Shown: positions 31,275-42,928 of the stretch, piece after piece
How positions within the stretch are numbered: position 1 is the stretch's first letter
Layout of the letters: every line of letters begins with the position of its first letter
DNA from: Calycina herbarum
Lineage: Eukaryota; Ascomycota; Leotiomycetes; Helotiales; Pezizellaceae
Length of the DNA: 46,096 bases
Assembly (NCBI GenBank): GCA_001414485.1
Contig: LLEY01000297.1
Coordinates: 1 to 46,096 of the forward strand
Reading direction: 5' to 3'
Notes under the pieces: model-generated
Database searches by the model: none
What the model was told of the DNA's origin: nothing
What the model saw: the letters and a program-made list of their open reading frames with translations, nothing else
Position numbers and translations under genes: made by a program

Positions 31275-31702
31275 TGGGGATTCGAGAGGGAGAAACTTGG
31301 AAGCAGTTAGGAGGAGAAAAGAGGGGTAAAATCATAGGGGATGACTGGAGGGATAAATTGAGTTAGCCAGGGTTGTTGTGGGTTATTTTCTGGGTGGTTG
31401 TTTATAGACTAAGAATTATTAAATTTTATTTAGTGTTTTTAGCACATGCTTGGGAGGTTTACTCCATTAAGCTCTACTGATCTAACATCGAAAGAACTTA
31501 GAAGATGACTGTAGGTTAGTCCAATCGACTTACTGTCCCAAAAGTAATTTGGAGAGATTCAAATAAGTGTTTGCTCTTATACACAAAATCGGGAGTTGTG
31601 AATCCTTAGCCATATTTATGAAACTTCAGTCTTGTGAGAAAAATTATGTTATAAGCCAGTAACTTCATAACAACCACCGACTTTTCGCCACTTCGCATTC
31701 AT
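31275..31702. other. convergent intergenic spacer
   Basis: 3' regions of the peptidase (plus) and the MFS transporter (minus). AT-rich, no gene. Confidence 0.5.
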
Positions 31703-33613
31703 TCAACCCCTCAAATCGTCAATCTCGACCTCCTCTCTCTCCCTTCTCTCATCAACAACCCTCTTCTTCCAAACCTTCCCCCTCAACCCCTCCCCCTCAA
31801 TCTTAACACCCAACCACGCAATCCCTAGCCCCACAGCACAAAGACCAACACAACAATAATAAACAACCCTCCACCCCATCTCACTCCCATACTTACTAGC
31901 AACAGCCTTATCAACCACAGTAAGCACAGCCAATCCAACTACACTTCCCCCAACCTGAAGCGCAACATTGAACACGCCCGCCGCGGCACCTTGTTCCCCC
32001 TTTGTCGCTTGGGAAACCACTACAGTATTCGCGGTGATGTATACCATTCCGATACCTGCTATGTAGAGGATCATGCCAGGGAATGCGAAGCTCCAGTATG
32101 AGGGCATCCCTGATTTGAGGAAGGAGAAGAGTAGACAGCCTGGGAGGGCGAGGGAGAAGCCTAGGATGAAAATGAAACGGGCCCCGAGGAGATGGATTAG
32201 ATGGCCTGTTAGGGAGTTGAACACCAACGCTGCGACACCTAGTGGGAGGAAAAGGAGGGAGGTGTGGAGAGGTGTGTTGCCGGCGTAGGATTGGAGTTGG
32301 AGTGTTAGGAAATAGGTAACAGCTTGACGAATCGCGTAAGTGAGTGTCGCTAACAACAAAGTCATATCAAAACTTTGATTCCGAAAGAGATGGGTTGGGA
32401 GGATACCACTTGGGACTTTGTTTTCGTAAACAGTAAATGTCGTTAAAAGAACCAAGGAAGTTATCAGTGTAGCGATTACGGAGGGGGAAGACCAAGATGC
32501 TGTTGTGGATGTTGTTAGGGCGTAAGTTAGCAACAAAATTCCTGGGAGTCCGAGAGAGATTCCTAGGATATCGAGACGGAGAAAGAGAGCTTTGATGGCT
32601 TGGAAGGTTGTTCTTTTCGGTTCTTGAGTTGGGATTTCCGATGGTTGGGCTGCGGTTTTTGGTGCTGGCTTCATAGGGGGCAGGAATATGAAGGCTGCTG
32701 GGACGATGATACCAGATAAGATTAGGGATATCCAGAAGATCCATCGCCAGCCGAGGAGGTCGGTTAGGACACCACCTAGGATGAGTCCGATGCTAATTAT
32801 CAATCAACATCACGATATCCCAAAATTCAAATTTCAGGTCATTAAAATAAGCGAACAAGAAAATGGGAGAAGCAAAGACCAAAGAAGACTTACATAAACC
32901 CCAAACTACCACTCGCTCCCCAGAATCCCAAAGCCCTAGCCCTTCTCTTTTGATCCGGGAAGTAATGGGGGATATGTGCCTGCGCAGATGGAATTGTAAA
33001 CGCAGCGCCAATTCCTTGGAATGCACGAGAAATGATGAGACCCGTATACGTGGGCGTCAATGCTGAGATCATAGTGAAAAGCGAGAACAATAGAAGCCCG
33101 AAAAGAAGAGTTGGTTTGTGTCTAGAAGAACCAGTTAGCTTGATTCAAAGATTTTGGAACCCTAGGCAAGAAGAATGGGAATGGGAGATGGATTGGGAAC
33201 AAGAAAGGGAGAAACGAACCCAAATAAATCCCCACCCCTCCCACCAAGTAACAAAAATGCTCCAAACTGTAAACAATTATCAGCACTTCCGTTTTCTTTC
33301 GGACACGAGAAGGAAACCACAAACCGTCAAGGCATAAGCACTAATAACCCATTGCAACTCTCCACTCTGTAAATCGAATTCCTTCTGCAAAGTAGGCAGA
33401 GCGATGGTGATAGCACTGAGATTCAGCAGATCAAGGAAGACTGCCGAGCATCTGTGCAAGAAGTTAGTAAATTCTTGAGAAGTGGTTTAAAGGTGATAAA
33501 TGGGGGAGGGAGACGAACACAATTGCTAGAATCAAATACGGATTTTCGGTTCGTGAAAATGGGAAGTTGAAGATTGGCATGGACCATTCTTTTTTGGCCT
33601 TTGGTTCAGTCAT
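31703..33613 (-). CDS. MFS drug:H+ antiporter-like transporter (DHA2 type)
   Basis: Five exons, 33613-33519, 33451-33325, 33266-33220, 33121-32894 and 32792-31703, give 528 residues; introns are 58-101 nt with in-phase GT...AG ends. The protein is strongly hydrophobic with roughly 14 spans, a short N-terminal cytosolic part and a basic C-tail. Motif A-like GGRGGDLFGHKP at 82-93 and motif B RAFQGIG at 122-128 are typical of proton antiporters. A degenerate motif C (GLILGG) precedes the WRWIFW segment. Related proteins export drugs or small metabolites at the plasma membrane; the substrate is unknown. No biosynthetic cluster surrounds it. Confidence 0.88.
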
Positions 33614-35503
33614 TGTGAAGGTTTTTCGTGTGACTGATGATGGTGTTGGATTGTTGTGGTGATATGTTTGTTTGTGTCACCAGATCACATCTCGATTCTC
33701 GAATATCAACGAGTTGAAGCTTGAGGATTTTTCTCTCGCGCCCAAAACAATCTCTTATATCCTCATCCGCAAAAAATGAGAAATTATTAGACTTCACGGC
33801 GAGCTCAATCCGGACTGATGTGATTTTGGTACAGTAATGACTTCAACTTCTCGGTCGGCATTCGCTCGCGCTCTCGGCCTTTCGGCTTCGTGATTTGGTA
33901 GGCTCGCAACTCCCCCCAACAATGCAAGCCGTTTAGTATGAAAATGCATATTTCTCGCAACACGGATGCCGAATTAGATTTACAGTCATAAGGTTACACA
34001 AAGAAAACTTTAATTCCGCAATTTTCAAGTCGCGACTTCTCGGCATCGAGATCGCCTTGACAGGGCGCCGAAGCGAACCAGCAGAAATACCATTCTTTCA
34101 GACAAGGTATGAAGAACTCTGTGAACACACGTATTCCAAATTGTTCAGGGAATTAATGAGAAGCAATTGAATGTGAATCGCAATTCCCATTGAGTGTATA
34201 ATAAATGTGCAAGCTCCCAAAGAACCAGAGAACAGCGTCAAGTTCAATATCGAACACGATTCGCAGTTCCGATCCCATTTCCCTGGATTACTCTTTGGTA
34301 AACAATGGACGAGTTGTTTACTAGCACTTCTCGGCAAATAATATAAATCTAGATGTCAAACATGAACTCTACTAAGGAACCCGAGTTTACTACGCGTTCA
34401 TATCAGAACCAACCCAAGGGAACTCCGCAACGGCAACTTCAAGGAGAAACAAAACCATAGATGACTCTCTAGTAAACAACAGACAACTGCTTTCAGTCCT
34501 TTCGCAAAAACTGTCGGCAAACAGTACTCGAGTCGAAGTCTAGACGTCAATCAGGAATTCTACTAAAAACCCGAAGATTTAATAGTAAGAACTTACGAGT
34601 CGAGTAAACAAACATTACGTCTACGACTCGTAATCTTCTCTTTTTAAGCTACAAGTTAGTAAATCAACGGTTCATGCAATGTCCACTCATAGTAGAAACT
34701 CTCGAGTTATGAAGAAACGCCAGACGGGAAGAAGGTGCCAGCGGGGGGAAAGAACAAAAGACACGTGACATAAATAAATCGGAATTCAAATTGAGCTTCA
34801 AGCAGGGGGAAAAGAGTAGAGAGACCGAAACAGGAAACAGAAGAGAATATGGAACAGAATTAACAAGGAAACTCATCCAAAAAGAGTGAAGTGCAAACCC
34901 TATCACGTGATACACCAAAAAACTCCCAGCCTCCTCACTCCGTATTTCCAAATGCCCTCAAACCAAATCAACCAACCAACCAACCAAAACGGAGGAACTC
35001 ACCCACCCAACTCATCTCAACCCATCATCTAATTTCCCCGCTCAAACACCGCGCACAGGCTGGTTCGTCAGAGAAGTTGGGCAAGTGACAAGTCTGGATG
35101 AAGCAAAACCTGGTCTGTTTGATACACACGAGGGTGTAACCGCCCTCTCCCGCCACGTCGGTAAAAATTGTCGCTTTGGGGACTGAGAACTAAAATGACA
35201 GACGAACAGATGGAAACAAAAGATTGGATGGGTTTGATCGTGAGAGGGGTTGGGATGACGAAGTGCACGAAGTTTATTGTTTGGTTTATGGATTTGGTTG
35301 ATGGATGTGCTGATTGGAAACAGATTTCTATATGACATGACGTGCGTGTGGGGAGACGGGGGGGGGGGGAGAGAAGAAAGGGGTGCGGTTGGTTCTGGAA
35401 ATATAAGATGTTCTAAGAGATAAATCTAGGAAAAGAAACCTGAGTGAGGAAGAAAAGAAAAGGAAGCGAAGGCTGTTCCCAGCGGGATGGATGACTGGTG
35501 TTA
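33614..35503. other. long intergenic region with weak internal repeats
   Basis: There is no credible gene. 33860-33900 and 34040-34080 are rich in CGGC/TCGGC words. 34300-34390 and 34470-34580 are weakly similar to each other (GTAAACAA, TCTAGAYGTCAA, TCTACTAA, CCCGA words in the same order). A (CCAA)n tract lies at 34967-34986 and a G-run near 35359. Confidence 0.45.
34593..34633. repeat. inverted repeat, 10-bp stem TTACGAGTCG
   Basis: TTACGAGTCG at 34593-34602 and CGACTCGTAA at 34624-34633 are perfect reverse complements around a 21-base loop. No function can be assigned. Confidence 0.6.
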
Positions 35504-36016
35504 CTGCGCTTCCAGCCTTCGCGGTTCCACGGGACGAACAACCGCAATATCATCAAAAGCCTCATCTTTGACACTATTTAGTCAAATTTCCACGATCAAA
35601 ATTAAACCTCTTGACATCATCAGCTCAGCGGAGTCATGCTCTCCTCTTATTCGTGGACGCATGGCGCTTTCTTCGCAAATTGATGAAGAGAGTTCATCTC
35701 CGCGGCTAAACTGTTGAGTGTTAATCTCCGTAAAACGGTCATTGCGATGGTTGATTGGTTCTAAATTTCTTTGCGTCCCCCGAGAGTGAGGGTTTCTTGG
35801 TGGTGGTGATGGTTGACTGGTGAGCGTGCCACGCGATCAATTGCTGTAATTGCTGTGAGATACGGACACACGAAAACTTCCTCTTTCTTTTGGGTAACGA
35901 GAATGCAGTCATTGCATTGTACAGGTGGAACATGTCAAGTCCCACGCCGCCAAAGGATGCAGATATTCACGTGGCATTCTCTCTCTTCCCCCGCCGTCGC
36001 TACGTGGCTGAGTGTG
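35504..36016 (+). repeat. direct repeat, copy 1 (left border of protease block)
   Basis: It aligns with 40444-40863 over most of its length. Shared stretches include GCCTCATCTTTGACACTATT, CGGAGTCATGCTCTCCTCTT, GCGTGCCACGCGATCAATTG, CACGTGGCATTCTCT and CTACGTGGCTGAGTGTG. Indels and point changes separate the two. It is non-coding in both strands as far as I can tell. Confidence 0.85.
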
Positions 36017-36159
36017 TTGCAAGTAATTGTACGTCTTAAACTCGTTAGTTGCTTATGTATCTTCAATTTGATGATCTCTACCTTTGCGTTATACTCTTAG
36101 GTATGATCTAGTCCTTCAGCTAGTTAGTCGACTGCCCCATGCCCACTAATATGCCACTA

Positions 36160-37837
36160 TTATGCCAAAGAAACACTACCAGGAACCCATCCCATGTCGT
36201 TCTCGATATGTCGGAATATCTCCGATAAGAGGAGAATGATTGTATAATCAAAGTTTCCCTCATTGATTCCGCCTGTAACGTAGGCAAAAGGGCAAAGGCT
36301 GCTGTCTAAAATTATTCCGCCCGAGTCGCCCTTAACAGAGAAGTTATGTGTAACTTTTGGACAAACGACAGTGTGTACATCTCCCCTTATAATTTCGTTG
36401 TGAACGTCTGCCCAGTGTTTGACCCATCCCGAATACGCGGAGTTAACCCAGCCCCAAGTAACCTTTTGAGTTGTGCGACTTTTTGGCTTAAGAGCTAGCT
36501 GAGCTTGTGTAGCCTGTGTAGAGAAGTCGTATGTAGAAATTTCTTTAAGAGCTGAGCCTGACTTAAGATAATTGAATAGAGTCTCTTTTTTCTCTTCAGA
36601 AGACTCTTCAACATTTTCACGAAAGTCTTTATTGAGCTTCTTATGAACGGATGATTCGAATGTCTGGAGGTTTCTGCTTGGCAGATCCTTAAGGTCAATG
36701 AAGGTTTCAGGAAACTTAATTATGTTAGCTTATAAAATAAGAACGAATATAATCCTTTACCTTATTTCGCGCCTCAATTTTTGGATGAAGTTTAATAAGT
36801 GCCCAATCAGGGATAGTTGGATCCCACTTTTCTGGGGCTGATCCCGTTCCAAATACCTTGAGCACTGTACCTAAAGAATAGTCACAGATGCTATAGGGCA
36901 ATTTTCGAATCTTGCAATGCTCTTGGGTTTTTTGGTGGTCTAGAGCTGCTGGGCTAACAACTTCAACTTGCATATTATCTGTAAACCTTGCCCAGGGGTC
37001 AACAACATGTCTACATGTTAATCCAAACCGGTCGTTCAGGTGCTTGATGAAACATGTAAAGGTACCAGGACTCTCACTTGGGGACGAGAAGGACGGGTCT
37101 TCTAAATAGTGATCGGCAGACCGAGATATAGAGATTGAAGCGCCCAGGTATAGTTCGTGTCTACGGTGTTCAACCATACTTTTGTACAGGTTTCGGTCGA
37201 CAGTGTCTTGCGAGCTTGGACCGGAATTAGTTGACCGAGCACAGTAGCAGACATAGACGTAGATACTAATATAATGTTAATTAGTAATGTAGATAGGCAT
37301 ATATTAGATAGTAAGAACTTACTTTTTATCCTTCCAGTTGTCCTCTACTAAACTTCCAATACTTTTTACGATAGTTGACGCAAACCCAGGCAACTGAACC
37401 GACTTGTTAATGTTAGCTATTTTGAAATTAACAGATAACAAAATAATTTCTCAACTTACTTCAACAGTATTGAGATCAACCCGTATAGTAGGGTAAAATT
37501 CGCCTTCATGATAGCCAACAAGTGTAAGGTGAATTAGAGTATTGCCTTGAAGCTTAAGTTGCATGGCTTCATTCCAAATATTTTGAAGGGAACTATGGCG
37601 AATACTGTCCCAGACCTTGATCAAATCACTGTGTTTATTGGCGGTAAGGGGGCGCGAAGAAAGAGAAGAGTACCCTGATGTGGAAAAAGTACTTGGAGTA
37701 GTGTTCTTCTGCTCTGGAATGATGCCATTCGTAGCAAGGACTTTGAAGCCTTTGCCAAACGTGGCAGAAACCTTGCTATCTGGTGGGATCATATTGACTT
37801 GCTTGCTATCTTTCTGGATCGTGTTGACTTGCTCCAT
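36160..37837 (-). CDS. trypsin-like (PA clan) serine protease, accessory gene
   Basis: Four exons, 37837-37460, 37402-37323, 37265-36761 and 36714-36160, join in phase to 505 residues; introns are 46-57 nt. The intron 1 acceptor could alternatively lie 9 nt later. Residues 1 to about 190 are an unassigned N-terminal region. A chymotrypsin-fold domain follows, with His239 in LTCRHV, Asp306 in IPDWALIKL and Ser452 in VKGDSGG, a complete catalytic triad. A Lys/Glu-rich helical insert lies between Asp and Ser. No signal peptide is visible, so it is probably intracellular. It lies between diverged direct repeats next to a gene remnant. Substrate unknown. Confidence 0.8.
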
Positions 37838-38927
37838 TTTGGGAGGAAATTATTTGGGCTGTCGATATGGTGGCTGAGTCGAACCCTTCTGAGGTTGGTT
37901 GGTAAACTGCTGAGGAACTTGACTTTGTTTATGGTCTCTTTGAGGAATCGGGGGTTGGTTAGCGAAGTGCCGAGGAGCTTGAGCTAGAGCCCTAGGTCCT
38001 TGGTTTCTGTTGGTATGACTTGGTGGTCAATAGCGTGATGCAAAAAGAGTATATTATCGTTCGTGCATACCGAGCAAAGCTAGCTACTCTATTTACTTAA
38101 ATAGACCTTAAGCGAGAAGGCCACGTGAAGTGCTATTCACTCTTGAATATACCGCCAGTTTCGTTTATGGGACATAGTAGTGAATTCTTGGTTACTTCAA
38201 CAGGGTAGAAATGAAGGGGAACAAGGAATTCAAGGAAGGGAGTGAATAACTTGCGAAATGTGGATAGGAACATTACAATCAAATTACAGAGGCGATCAAT
38301 TTGTTCCTTCGTGTCGAGATCTCAGATAACACACCCCCAGGACCAATTGGAAAGGATAATTAGGCATCCTCTCTTTAAGGATACCCGGGTATCTATCGAG
38401 TATGAATCGGTCACGGCGTTGGGAGTTCATGTGAATAAAAATAGTTAATTCTTTCATTAATAAAAGATAGCACTAATTGGCTACAGGTTGCCAACCTCTT
38501 CCTTGGGAATGATCTGAAGATCGACTTCGCTGGAGAAAAGTTATGCCTTTGCTTTTCGGATCTTTTCGAGGGTAATTTATGTTCGCCGGCCCGCTCGTAT
38601 ATGTTGTAGACTTCGAGCATGTTTCTGTTCTACCAGAGAGCTTCATGACGTATGCGCTCGACCGACCTCGACCGATATGTCAAGCCATCAGAGATAAATG
38701 TAGTCTTCCGCAGACGAACCTTGATCCTTTGAGAGCAGTTGGTTATTATTTTATGATCTGTTCACGCACAGTAGGAAAGTACTACTTCTCATTCTCTGCT
38801 GTATACTAACTGTTTGCGTTTAGGTCTGCCTGTGATTTCGAGGGGAAAAGAGAGGAAGTAGGCGAAATTGAACCAAGGAGATCGAGCTTGTTATAAACCT
38901 GGATTCACATCAGAAAGAAAAGCGGCT
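37838..38927. other. upstream region of the protease gene, with Gln/Pro-rich open stretch
   Basis: On minus, about 38010-37853 is open in the same frame as the protease and encodes Gln/Pro-rich sequence, ending in TAA five codons before the ATG. The rest shows small open frames on plus (38242-38448, 38579-38809) that I cannot tie to a gene. Confidence 0.4.
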
Positions 38928-39669
38928 TTATTTCCCTTTCCCCTTTCCTATCTCCTTGCTTTTGCCTTTCGGACCAGTCCCCGAACCCATCTCCCAAGTA
39001 TAGTACCTATTTCCCGTCTTCTTCCCCGTGTACATCCAACAATTCACTAACTTCCCTTTATAAGGTACACTCTCAGGCTTCCAATCACTTGCTTCCGTGT
39101 GAATTCTGCCGCCATCCTCTCTCTGGAACTCGTATGATTGCCCGGTCTTACTTCCAACCCACCACATCCAGAAATAGACAGGATCTGATTGAGCGAAGGT
39201 TTTCAACGGTAAACTGGTTCCTCCTATACCGGTAGACGATGATGCGGATTGCCTAGAGGATGCGATCCTCTCGACAAAGTTTTCATCCCCTTCTTGTGGA
39301 GTCCCTGGAGCATACGGGAGCTCATACGGATATTTGTCGGGACCTTGATAACTCAAAACCCGTCGAAATCTTTCGTCCCAGAACTTGCCCCGAGCAAATA
39401 ATACGCGTCGAGGTTATTAACTCACATAAAATCACGACACCCATCAATGTACTCAATCTTGCTCCCAGGCTGCTTGAAACCTCCTTGAAAACTGAACCAC
39501 AGGAGGTTAGGCTGCTCCTGTATGGTAGAAATAATGTTATTCACCGACCAATCCGTTCTTTTAAGGGCAAACTCAAAGGCAGCGTGGGCCGAACCACTGT
39601 ACTTTAAAGGCGTAATATGAAAAGTCCCTTCTCTATGAGTAAGCTGTTCTTGGCGGCCCCTACTTCTCC
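38928..39669 (-). CDS. partial or decayed gene of unknown family
   Basis: Two stretches join in phase across an apparent 74-nt intron (39425-39352, GTGAGT donor): upstream 39669-39426 and downstream 39351-38928. The product reads as one continuous domain-like sequence with WSVNNIIS, LLWFSFQGGF, IDGCRDF, YFWMWWVGS and NCWMYTGKKTG, then a Lys/Gly-rich end. No ATG precedes it in frame before a stop near 39670. The gene has therefore lost its 5' end or has a further exon I cannot find. I recognise no family. It lies in the same block as the protease gene, between the direct repeats. Confidence 0.5.
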
Positions 39670-40443
39670 ATTATTCCTGGCCGGCGTTTATTGTCGCACC
39701 TCTGACTTTCTTATTTCTTTTTAATTGACTCTCTTTCTGTCAAGGTTCTAGTTGTCTCGAAGTATAAGTAGACTCTGCCGTCACTAGCCTTCTACAACAA
39801 CAACTCGAGACAGACTCTTCACCGTCCACGCATAGGTCCATTGTCTTCGCTACCTACCGCTAACATGACATCAGTTGAGACGCCTAGTAACTTTTCGAGC
39901 ACGGCATAAATAGCCTGCTTACCAGATCTGACAACACACCTCCTCTATACCAACATCCCCAACGCATATCACGAAAGCCGATTTTCGACCAAGATACTCA
40001 ACGTCGGCTAGACAGCTCCGGACGATCGGTCAAAGCTGCCGTAGTCAGGCGACATACAGCCTCTATTGTCGCTGCAGAAGTCTAGATAGCTATCACTTGA
40101 ATCATCATCATCGCTACTATTGAAAATAAAGAGCATATTCTATATGCTGTTGTGCCTAAGGCCGCCAAGTTGATCCTGAAGGCATCCACGAGCAATTAAC
40201 GATGTGGTGCGTGCACGCTTCACCAAAATCAACTCTCTTCCCAAGTAGAATACCAACGTATATACTATTTTAAGAGTTTCTAAATAGACTGGAAGGCTTT
40301 CAACGATTGTTAATAACCTTATTAAGAATTTAGTCCAGCAAAATAGCTGAATGACTTTCAAATTACTATTATATTTTGTGCACGGACCACATCATCAATT
40401 GCTGCATCCACTGGTGCATCTGAGGGGATAGTGCCCATAGCCT
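39670..40443. other. intergenic, possible decayed repeat
   Basis: On plus from 39865 an open stretch is broken by TAA and TAG codons where Gln codons would fit, which may be a RIP-altered remnant. The rest is AT-rich and featureless. Confidence 0.35.
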
Positions 40444-40863
40444 CTGCGCTTCCAACCTCGAACCCAATCCTTCATCCTTCACCAACTCACACGAAGTCAT
40501 CAAAAGCCTCATCTTTGACACTATTTAGTCATCATCAGGCCAGCGGAGTCATGCTCTCCTCTTATTCGTGGACGCATGGCGCTTTCTTTACAAATTAAAG
40601 AGAGTTCATCTCCGCGGCTAATTCTTAGTATATATTAATCTCCGCAAAACGGTTATTGCGATAGTTGATTAGGATCATCTAGGATTTCTAAATTCTCTCG
40701 AGGCCCCTGGGAGTGAGGTGATGGTTGACTGGTGAGCATGAGCGTGCCACGCGATCAATTGCTGTAATCGCGGTGAGATAGGAAAACTTCCTCTTTCTGT
40801 TGGGTAATGAGAAGATGTTCACGTGGCATTCTCTTCTCCCCGCCGCTACGTGGCTGAGTGTGA
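40444..40863 (+). repeat. direct repeat, copy 2 (right border of protease block)
   Basis: Partner of 35504-36016 in the same orientation. It is shorter through several internal deletions. Confidence 0.85.
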
Positions 40864-42538
40864 GGCTTTTGATGTGTTGGTTTGTTGGTTTGTTGGTCTC
40901 CCAGTCAGTCCTTTCAACCTCAGACATCGGATGGAGCGAAAGAGCAAATTGTGAAATTGTGAAATTGTGAAATTCTCTCACGTGCTGCCACGTGCTCACA
41001 CCAACTCCACCTCCTCCCTCATTCCGGGAGTCATTTCCGCAGGGTTAATTTATTAATCCAATCTCAGAACCTCTCCTCTTTCTCCCCACAGATTGCGTCG
41101 CCCCAGCAATGCTCTCAATTTCTTCCCTGTCGCCCAGAAAATTCGGGTGTTGATTCTCAAGGCCCAAGACGCTGGATCATCAAACCAACAGGCTGTGTTT
41201 CCTGTAAAAGGCTTAGACCAGGAACCGAAGCTGGGCCGGGACTCTCACGCGCTAGCAGGCCCTCTCTCACACGCGGACCAGTGAGACGCGCCGAGTTTCA
41301 TGCTAATCCCGGACAACGCAGCGGGCGGGAAGGAGATTCTAGCGCTGTGCAGGGAATTTAAGATTGCCAGTGTGACGAACAGCTGGAGGTGGAGTGCACT
41401 GAATTGCTGTCTTCCTCCAAAGCTGTTGGGAAAATGGGAAAATGGCGCGGCGCAGCGCAGCGCAGAAGAGTTACAGTGGTTGAGCGCTAAAGGATCGCTC
41501 ATGATTCCGGTACTTTGAAGCCTGGAATCTACTATTGGAAAAGACTCTTACGGGCATTTTATGTCGGTAGAAAAGTCTTTGGCGCCGTTGAAAGGGTTCG
41601 AAGCCACAAGCACAAGCACAAGTTCTTCAGTGGAAGGGCTAGAAGTGCGTTTTGTTCCGTTTCAACTCGTCGCAATTCCTGCGCGCTCTGAGGAAATGAT
41701 TGGGGCCAAAGACACCAGTTTTATATATTCCGTATGCTTGGAAGAGGCTTCCTCGTCTGTCTAACCTCGAATTTACTGTTACTGCTTTTCAAGACCCGTC
41801 CTGTTGATTGTTGACTTTTCCACTCTCTTTTTCTCTTTTCTTTTTCTCTTTTCTCTTTCTCTTTTCTTTTTGATTCACGTCCGCGCAGTCGCGTTGCCTC
41901 CGGTCGTTGTCCAGCAATTTCCATTTCCTAGCCTCTTTTTTCCATCGCCTGCGCCTGGTCGTCAGTTGGCCTGTTGGGGCTCCACCGATCACCAAAAATC
42001 AAATTGGCACCCTAGTCCGCCCGCCCACAGGCTTCTGCCAGCACTTCACCCAAAACTGCGACGAACCCCGACTTTCACTTCCTGCAAAGCATCATCCCTC
42101 ACTCTCACACTACACTATACAGACTTCGTTGGCAGAGTCACTCACTATCCAAACATCTTTGAAAGATATTCATCCTCAATACAAACAATAACCTCTTTAT
42201 CATCGCGATAAAAGAATACTACGCCAGATCGATCGTATTCACAACATTCATTCCTTGTTCGCGTTGATCCCAGCCACCCGCTACCACCTCACAATCAACA
42301 CCACCCCATTGTCGCAACCCAGGACAAAGAGAAGAAAGGACAATTCTAAAACTATCCCACAAAGACTACAATAGCTTTATCCAATCTCTCCACGATATAA
42401 ACTCGAAAATACTTGGACTCCAATCTCTTCTCAGAACAGAACTATTTCCGAATTCCCGTCGCAAACTCGTCGCAATTAAATCATTCTACTCACTTTACGA
42501 AAATATACACTAGTTGTATTCGCAATCCTTCATTCAAA
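40864..42538. promoter_or_regulatory. long upstream region of the GPI-protein gene
   Basis: No gene is seen. Short tandem repeats are present: TTGGTTTG-type units at about 40876-40900, TGTGAAATT x3 near 40950-40975, GCGCA units near 41448-41464 and a polypyrimidine tract at 41818-41872. The pyrimidine tract and A/C-rich leader fit a promoter and long 5' UTR. Confidence 0.45.
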
Positions 42539-42928
42539 ATGCGCATTTCCAACTTGGCCACCGGGCTTTTACTGCCTCTCCTCGCCATCGCACAAGACAC
42601 CACACAAACCTCCACCCAAACCATGACCAAGACCATCACCGTCTCTGAAGTTGTTGCATCCGTCACCTCAACCTTTTCCACCTCCGTCCCATCTTCGACC
42701 GCAATTCTCTCTTCCTCTTCTTCAGCATCCTCCTCCTTCAAGGCGCCAACATCCGTTGGCACAACCTCCAAGATCGTCATCGCAGCCACTGGTACCGGTG
42801 GAGTCGTCGCAGCCTCTCCTTCCTCGTCACTCCTCCCAGTTGGCATCACGAGCGGTGCGACAAACAACAAGGCCTATATGGCAGGTAGCGCTGGATTCTT
42901 GGTCGCAATCGCAGTTTCTTTCTTGTAG
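42539..42928 (+). CDS. small GPI-anchored Ser/Thr-rich cell-surface protein
   Basis: A 129-residue protein. I use the ATG at 42539 because a signal peptide follows directly (MRISNLATGLLLPLLAIA, cleavage near Ala-Gln). The middle is almost entirely Ser, Thr, Val and Ala, so probably heavily O-glycosylated. The C-terminus is a small-residue stretch (SGATNN) then a hydrophobic tail ending in FL, as in GPI-attachment signals. There are no cysteines in the mature part and no catalytic domain. Such proteins sit on the plasma membrane or in the cell wall. The long pyrimidine-rich leader suggests strong or regulated expression. Confidence 0.75.
   Translation: MRISNLATGLLLPLLAIAQDTTQTSTQTMTKTITVSEVVASVTSTFSTSVPSSTAILSSSSSASSSFKAPTSVGTTSKIVIAATGTGGVVAASPSSSLLPVGITSGATNNKAYMAGSAGFLVAIAVSFL

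Noticed and set aside
35358..35370. G-run, and the G-run at the window end
   Set aside because: Simple homopolymers, possibly length-uncertain in assembly; no functional claim.
38242..38809. Two plus-strand open frames upstream of the protease gene
   Set aside because: Different frames, no plausible splice joining them, and no recognisable motif, so not called as a gene.
42490..42870. Antisense open frame opposite the GPI-protein gene
   Set aside because: A Glu/Val-rich shadow of the Ser/Thr-rich coding strand.
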